A stretch of DNA of 7,085 nucleotides from NCBI GenBank assembly GCA_003221085.1, contig QHUD01000074.1, positions 1-7,085 on the forward strand, in the 5' to 3' direction. Each line of letters starts with the position of its first letter. Position 1 is the first letter of the stretch. Both the position numbers and the translations under genes were made by a program. Positions 4,523 to 7,085 of the stretch are shown here, piece after piece. The stretch is from Gemmatimonadota bacterium (GTDB taxonomy: Bacteria > Gemmatimonadota > Gemmatimonadetes > Gemmatimonadales > GWC2-71-9). The notes beneath the pieces are model-generated. The model had not been told where the DNA came from, ran no database searches, and saw nothing but the letters and a program-made list of their open reading frames with translations.

Positions 4523-5197
4523 ATGTCGATGATCAACTACGCGTCCCGCGAGATCAACTGCAAGCTCGTGTATTACGGCCCAGGCCTGGGCGGCAAGACG
4601 ACCAACCTCGAGCACATCTACGGCAAAGTGTCGCCCAACACGCGCGGGAAGATGATCTCGCTCGCGACCGAGACCGAGCGCACGCTCTTCTTCGATTTCC
4701 TGCCGGTGGACCTGGGCACGATCCGCGGCTTCAAGACCCGGTTCCATCTGTACACGGTGCCGGGCCAGGTGTACTACAATGCGAGCCGCAAGCTGATTTT
4801 GAAGGGTGTGGACGGGATCGTGTTCGTCGCCGACAGTCAGATCGAGCGCATGGAGGCGAACGTCGAGTCGATGCAGAACCTGTACGACAACATGTCGGAA
4901 TACGGCTACGATCTGACCAAGATCCCGTTCATCATCCAGTACAACAAGCGCGACCTGCCCAATGCCGCACCGATCCGCGACCTCCAGGCCTCCTTGAACC
5001 CGGGGTGGCCGGTTGACGACGGGGTGCAGCAAAAGGTCACCCCCGATCCGATGCACGCGGGCGAGAACCTGGTGGACCGGATTGACAATCAATGGATCGG
5101 CCGCGCGCCGTATCTCGAGGCCGTGGCGGTCCGCGGTGACGGCGTGTTCGACACCTTGAAGACGGTGAGCAAGCTGGTCTTGAAGACGCTGAGCTAG
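4523..5197 (+). CDS. mglA: MglA-type Ras-like small GTPase with an extra insertion
   Basis: MglA is a cytoplasmic GTPase that marks the leading pole and controls motility or cell polarity in Myxococcus; its role in this lineage is unknown. Motifs in order: P-loop GPGLGGKTTN (19-28); switch I region ISLATETERTLFFDFLP (45-61); the MglA-type switch II TVPGQ (78-82), where Ras proteins have DxxGQ; ILKGVDGIVFVADSQIERME (92-111); and G4 NKRDLP (141-146). The G5 region reads EAVAVRGDGVFDTLK (199-213). The N-terminal 150 residues resemble Myxococcus MglA very closely. The protein has 224 residues against about 195, because some 30 extra residues (about 160-192, including GWPVDDGVQQKV and MHAGENLVDRIDNQ) sit between G4 and G5. 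There is no frame break, so the insertion looks functional. It lies 15 nt after mglB and 11 nt before pgsA. Confidence 0.95.
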   Translation: MSMINYASREINCKLVYYGPGLGGKTTNLEHIYGKVSPNTRGKMISLATETERTLFFDFLPVDLGTIRGFKTRFHLYTVPGQVYYNASRKLILKGVDGIVFVADSQIERMEANVESMQNLYDNMSEYGYDLTKIPFIIQYNKRDLPNAAPIRDLQASLNPGWPVDDGVQQKVTPDPMHAGENLVDRIDNQWIGRAPYLEAVAVRGDGVFDTLKTVSKLVLKTLS

Positions 5198-5200
5198 GGG
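5196..5200 (+). promoter_or_regulatory. Ribosome binding site of pgsA
   Basis: AGGGG overlaps the mglA TAG stop and lies 8 nt before the ATG at 5209, a standard spacing. Confidence 0.55.
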
Positions 5201-5208
5201 CGGTCGCA

Positions 5209-5847
5209 ATGCGCTGGACCCTCCCCAACATCCTCACGCTGGCGCGTATCTGCCTCACGCCAGTCATCGCGCTGCTCCCCTTCATCGAAGGGTACTGGCC
5301 CAAGGTCATCGCGTTCCTGATCTTCCTGGCGGCCAGTGCGTCCGACGTGGTGGACGGCTACCTGGCGCGTCGCCGCAACCAGGTCAGCGAGCTCGGCCAG
5401 CTGCTCGACCCGATCGCGGACAAGCTGCTGTTGTTCGCCACGCTCATCCCGATTTTCTGGCTCACGCGACACCCCACGATTCTGGTCGACTACCGCATCC
5501 CCTGGTGGGGCAGCTTTCCCGTGTGGGTGGCCTTGCTGCTGGTGGGGCGCGAGCTCCTGATTACCGCGTTCCGATTCTTCGCGAAGCGGCGCGGCGTCGT
5601 GATCCCGGCAATGGGGGCGGGGAAGCTCAAGGCGGTGGTCCAGAACACGTTCATCGGGGCGACGCTGTTCTGGTTCGCGTGGAAGGACGCGCTCGCCGCG
5701 CATCCGTGGGCCGGGTGGTTCCGCAATTTCTGGGACCAGTTCCACGGCGCGGTCGTGGCCGTGACGCTCGCCGGCGCCATCCTCCTCACCGTGTACTCGC
5801 TGATCGTGTACCTGTATCGCTACCGCCGGCTCCTCAGGGGCGGGTGA
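5209..5847 (+). CDS. pgsA: CDP-diacylglycerol--glycerol-3-phosphate 3-phosphatidyltransferase
   Basis: This inner-membrane enzyme transfers the phosphatidyl group from CDP-diacylglycerol to sn-glycerol-3-phosphate, giving phosphatidylglycerol-phosphate, the committed step to phosphatidylglycerol and cardiolipin. The CDP-alcohol phosphotransferase signature is complete: D46-x2-D49-G50-x2-A53-R54-x8-G63-x3-D67-x3-D71. The N-terminus MRWTLPNILTLARICLTPV is typical of PgsA. About six hydrophobic helices are visible (near 10-28, 32-46, 72-88, 104-122, 143-158, 180-204). With 212 residues it is slightly longer than E. coli PgsA (182), partly from a loop around 88-104 and a longer region at 160-180. 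Other family members (CDP-alcohol transferases for serine or inositol) are less likely given the N-terminus. Its TGA overlaps the cinA GTG by four bases. Confidence 0.93.
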   Translation: MRWTLPNILTLARICLTPVIALLPFIEGYWPKVIAFLIFLAASASDVVDGYLARRRNQVSELGQLLDPIADKLLLFATLIPIFWLTRHPTILVDYRIPWWGSFPVWVALLLVGRELLITAFRFFAKRRGVVIPAMGAGKLKAVVQNTFIGATLFWFAWKDALAAHPWAGWFRNFWDQFHGAVVAVTLAGAILLTVYSLIVYLYRYRRLLRGG

Positions 5848-7085
5848 AGCTCGAAGTCCTCACCATCGGCACCGAGCTGCTGCTCGGCTACACGGTGGAC
5901 ACGAACGCCGCCGAGCTGGGCCGGGCGCTCGCCGCCGCGGGCGCGGAGATCACTCGCCGCACTACCATCGCCGACCGGCCCGAGGCGATCCGTACTGGTG
6001 TAGCCGAAGCCCTGGACCGCGCGGGGTTCGTGATCACGACCGGCGGCCTTGGGCCCACGCGGGACGACATGACCAAGACCGTCGTGGCCGAGCTGTTCGG
6101 CAAACGGCTCGTGCTCGACGAGCGCCTGCTCGCGGGTATCCAGGCACGGTTCGATCGGATGGGCCGCCCGATGCCCGCCATCAACCGGACGCAGGCCGAA
6201 GTCCCCGAAGGCGCCGTGATCCTGCCGAATGCGCGCGGCACCGCGCCGGGGCTCTGGGTCGAGGACGCGGGCGGGCGCGTGGTTGTGCTGCTCCCCGGCG
6301 TGCCGCGGGAGATGCGCGGGCTCCTCGTCGAAGAGGTGCTCCCCCGGCTCGTCGCGCGGCAGGGCGGCGAGCGCCGGGTCGTGCTCTCACGCACGGTGCG
6401 TACGACGGGCGTGTCGGAGTCGGCGCTCGCCGAGCGAATCGGGCCGATCGAGCCCGACATTGCGCCGCTCACACTCGCGTACCTGCCTTCGGTCGAAGGC
6501 GTCGACCTGCGGGTCACCGCGTGGGGGCTCGAGCTCAAGGACGCCGAAGCACGGCTTGCCGCCGTCGTCGAACGCCTCAAAGCGGCGGTCGGTGAGCATG
6601 GCTACGGAGAGGACGACGCCGATCTCGCTGCCGTCCTGCTCGAAGCGTTACGCGAAGGGCGTCACCGGCTCGGCGTCGCCGAGTCCTGCACCGGCGGGAT
6701 GGTCGGGGAGCGGATCACCAACATTGCCGGCGCTTCGGACACCTTCATCGGGGGCGTAGTGGCATACGCCGACGTGATCAAGACCGCGGCGCTCAAGGTG
6801 CCGCTCGAGACCCTCGAGGCGTACGGCGCGGTCTCCGAAGCAACCGTGCGGGCGATGGCCGAAGGCGCGCAGCGCCTCTTCTCGGCCGACTGTACGATCG
6901 CCGTCACGGGGATCGCAGGTCCCGGAGGTGGCACGCCCGAGAAACCCGTCGGGACGGTGTGGCTGGCGGCGCGGGTCCACACGGCCACGCGTGTGCTGAA
7001 GCGGGTGCTTCCGGGCGACCGCGACGAGGTGCGCCGCCGCGCCGCCCAGGCGGGCCTGGACCTGCTGCGCCGACTGCTGGCGGAG
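5844..7085 (+). CDS. cinA: CinA-family nicotinamide-nucleotide amidohydrolase, 3' end cut by window
   Basis: The gene starts at GTG 5844, overlapping the pgsA stop as GTGA. The start is fixed by KLEVLTIGTELLLGYTVDTN, the usual CinA opening, with AGGGG (5836-5840) just upstream at short spacing. The frame is open to the right edge (414 residues), near the family's usual 410-430, so only a few codons are missing. Residues 1-170 form the MoCF/COG1058 domain, with TTGGLGPTRDDMT (65-77) and LLPGVPREM (149-157), associated with ADP-ribose pyrophosphatase activity in some members. Residues about 255-414 form the PncC amidase domain: GVAESCTGGMVGERIT (277-292) with likely nucleophile S281, VVAYADVIK (305-313) and TGIAGPGGGTPEKPVGTVW (355-373). 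The enzyme deamidates nicotinamide mononucleotide back into NAD synthesis. The name reflects a competence- and damage-induced operon in Gram-positive bacteria, where it neighbours pgsA and recA; the pgsA link is kept here. Confidence 0.95.
   Translation, partial: MKLEVLTIGTELLLGYTVDTNAAELGRALAAAGAEITRRTTIADRPEAIRTGVAEALDRAGFVITTGGLGPTRDDMTKTVVAELFGKRLVLDERLLAGIQARFDRMGRPMPAINRTQAEVPEGAVILPNARGTAPGLWVEDAGGRVVVLLPGVPREMRGLLVEEVLPRLVARQGGERRVVLSRTVRTTGVSESALAERIGPIEPDIAPLTLAYLPSVEGVDLRVTAWGLELKDAEARLAAVVERLKAAVGEHGYGEDDADLAAVLLEALREGRHRLGVAESCTGGMVGERITNIAGASDTFIGGVVAYADVIKTAALKVPLETLEAYGAVSEATVRAMAEGAQRLFSADCTIAVTGIAGPGGGTPEKPVGTVWLAARVHTATRVLKRVLPGDRDEVRRRAAQAGLDLLRRLLAE

Noticed and set aside
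3857..5209. 450-residue open frame on the minus strand across recR, mglB and mglA
   Set aside because: It runs antisense to three genes with clear family motifs, its composition (Arg, His, Leu, Val rich) is that expected from the reverse strand of GC-rich codons, and no domain is recognisable.

Overview
The window is GC-rich bacterial DNA with every recognisable gene on the + strand. It carries a housekeeping cluster: small SRP RNA, dnaX, ybaB, recR, then a roadblock protein and its Ras-like GTPase (mglB, mglA), pgsA and cinA. The SRP RNA-dnaX-ybaB-recR order is an old bacterial arrangement, also found in Bacillus subtilis (scr-dnaX-yaaK-recR). Insertion of mglBA and pgsA-cinA behind it, the high GC and the MglA type suggest an uncultured Gemmatimonadota or a related deep-branching phylum. 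That assignment is inference from gene content, not a database match.

Layout. Positions 1-1078 hold the 3' part of a gene for a single-pass membrane protein with a proline-rich, PE-repeat cytoplasmic region and a small extracytoplasmic helical domain containing the protein's only two visible cysteines. Positions 1079-1375 contain no protein gene but are densely used: a short stem-loop after the stop codon, a complete small SRP RNA (about 1149-1253), and a 96-bp inverted repeat built from 7-bp units that ends 19 nt before dnaX. From 1376 to the right edge, seven genes follow with gaps of 37, 6, -1, 15, 11 and -4 nt, so ybaB to cinA is very probably one transcription unit, with dnaX possibly included. 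The cinA frame is still open at the right edge, but the protein is almost full length.

Function. DnaX (clamp loader), YbaB (nucleoid-associated) and RecR (recombinational repair) form a replication/repair block. MglB-MglA is a GTPase-activating protein and polarity GTPase pair. PgsA makes phosphatidylglycerol-phosphate. CinA is a pyridine-nucleotide salvage enzyme.

Most unusual points. (1) Two inverted repeats with the same 7-bp period (consensus near GCGGRRT) flank and invade dnaX: one in its leader, the other read in frame inside the linker before the C-terminal domain. Loss of one 7-bp unit there would give a 422-residue, gamma-like clamp-loader subunit. (2) The SRP RNA apical loop appears to be UCGCA rather than a GGAA-type tetraloop. 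(3) MglA has about 30 extra residues between its G4 and G5 motifs. (4) dnaX, ybaB and recR each have a TANNNT -10-like hexamer 5-7 nt before the start codon, a signature of leaderless transcripts.
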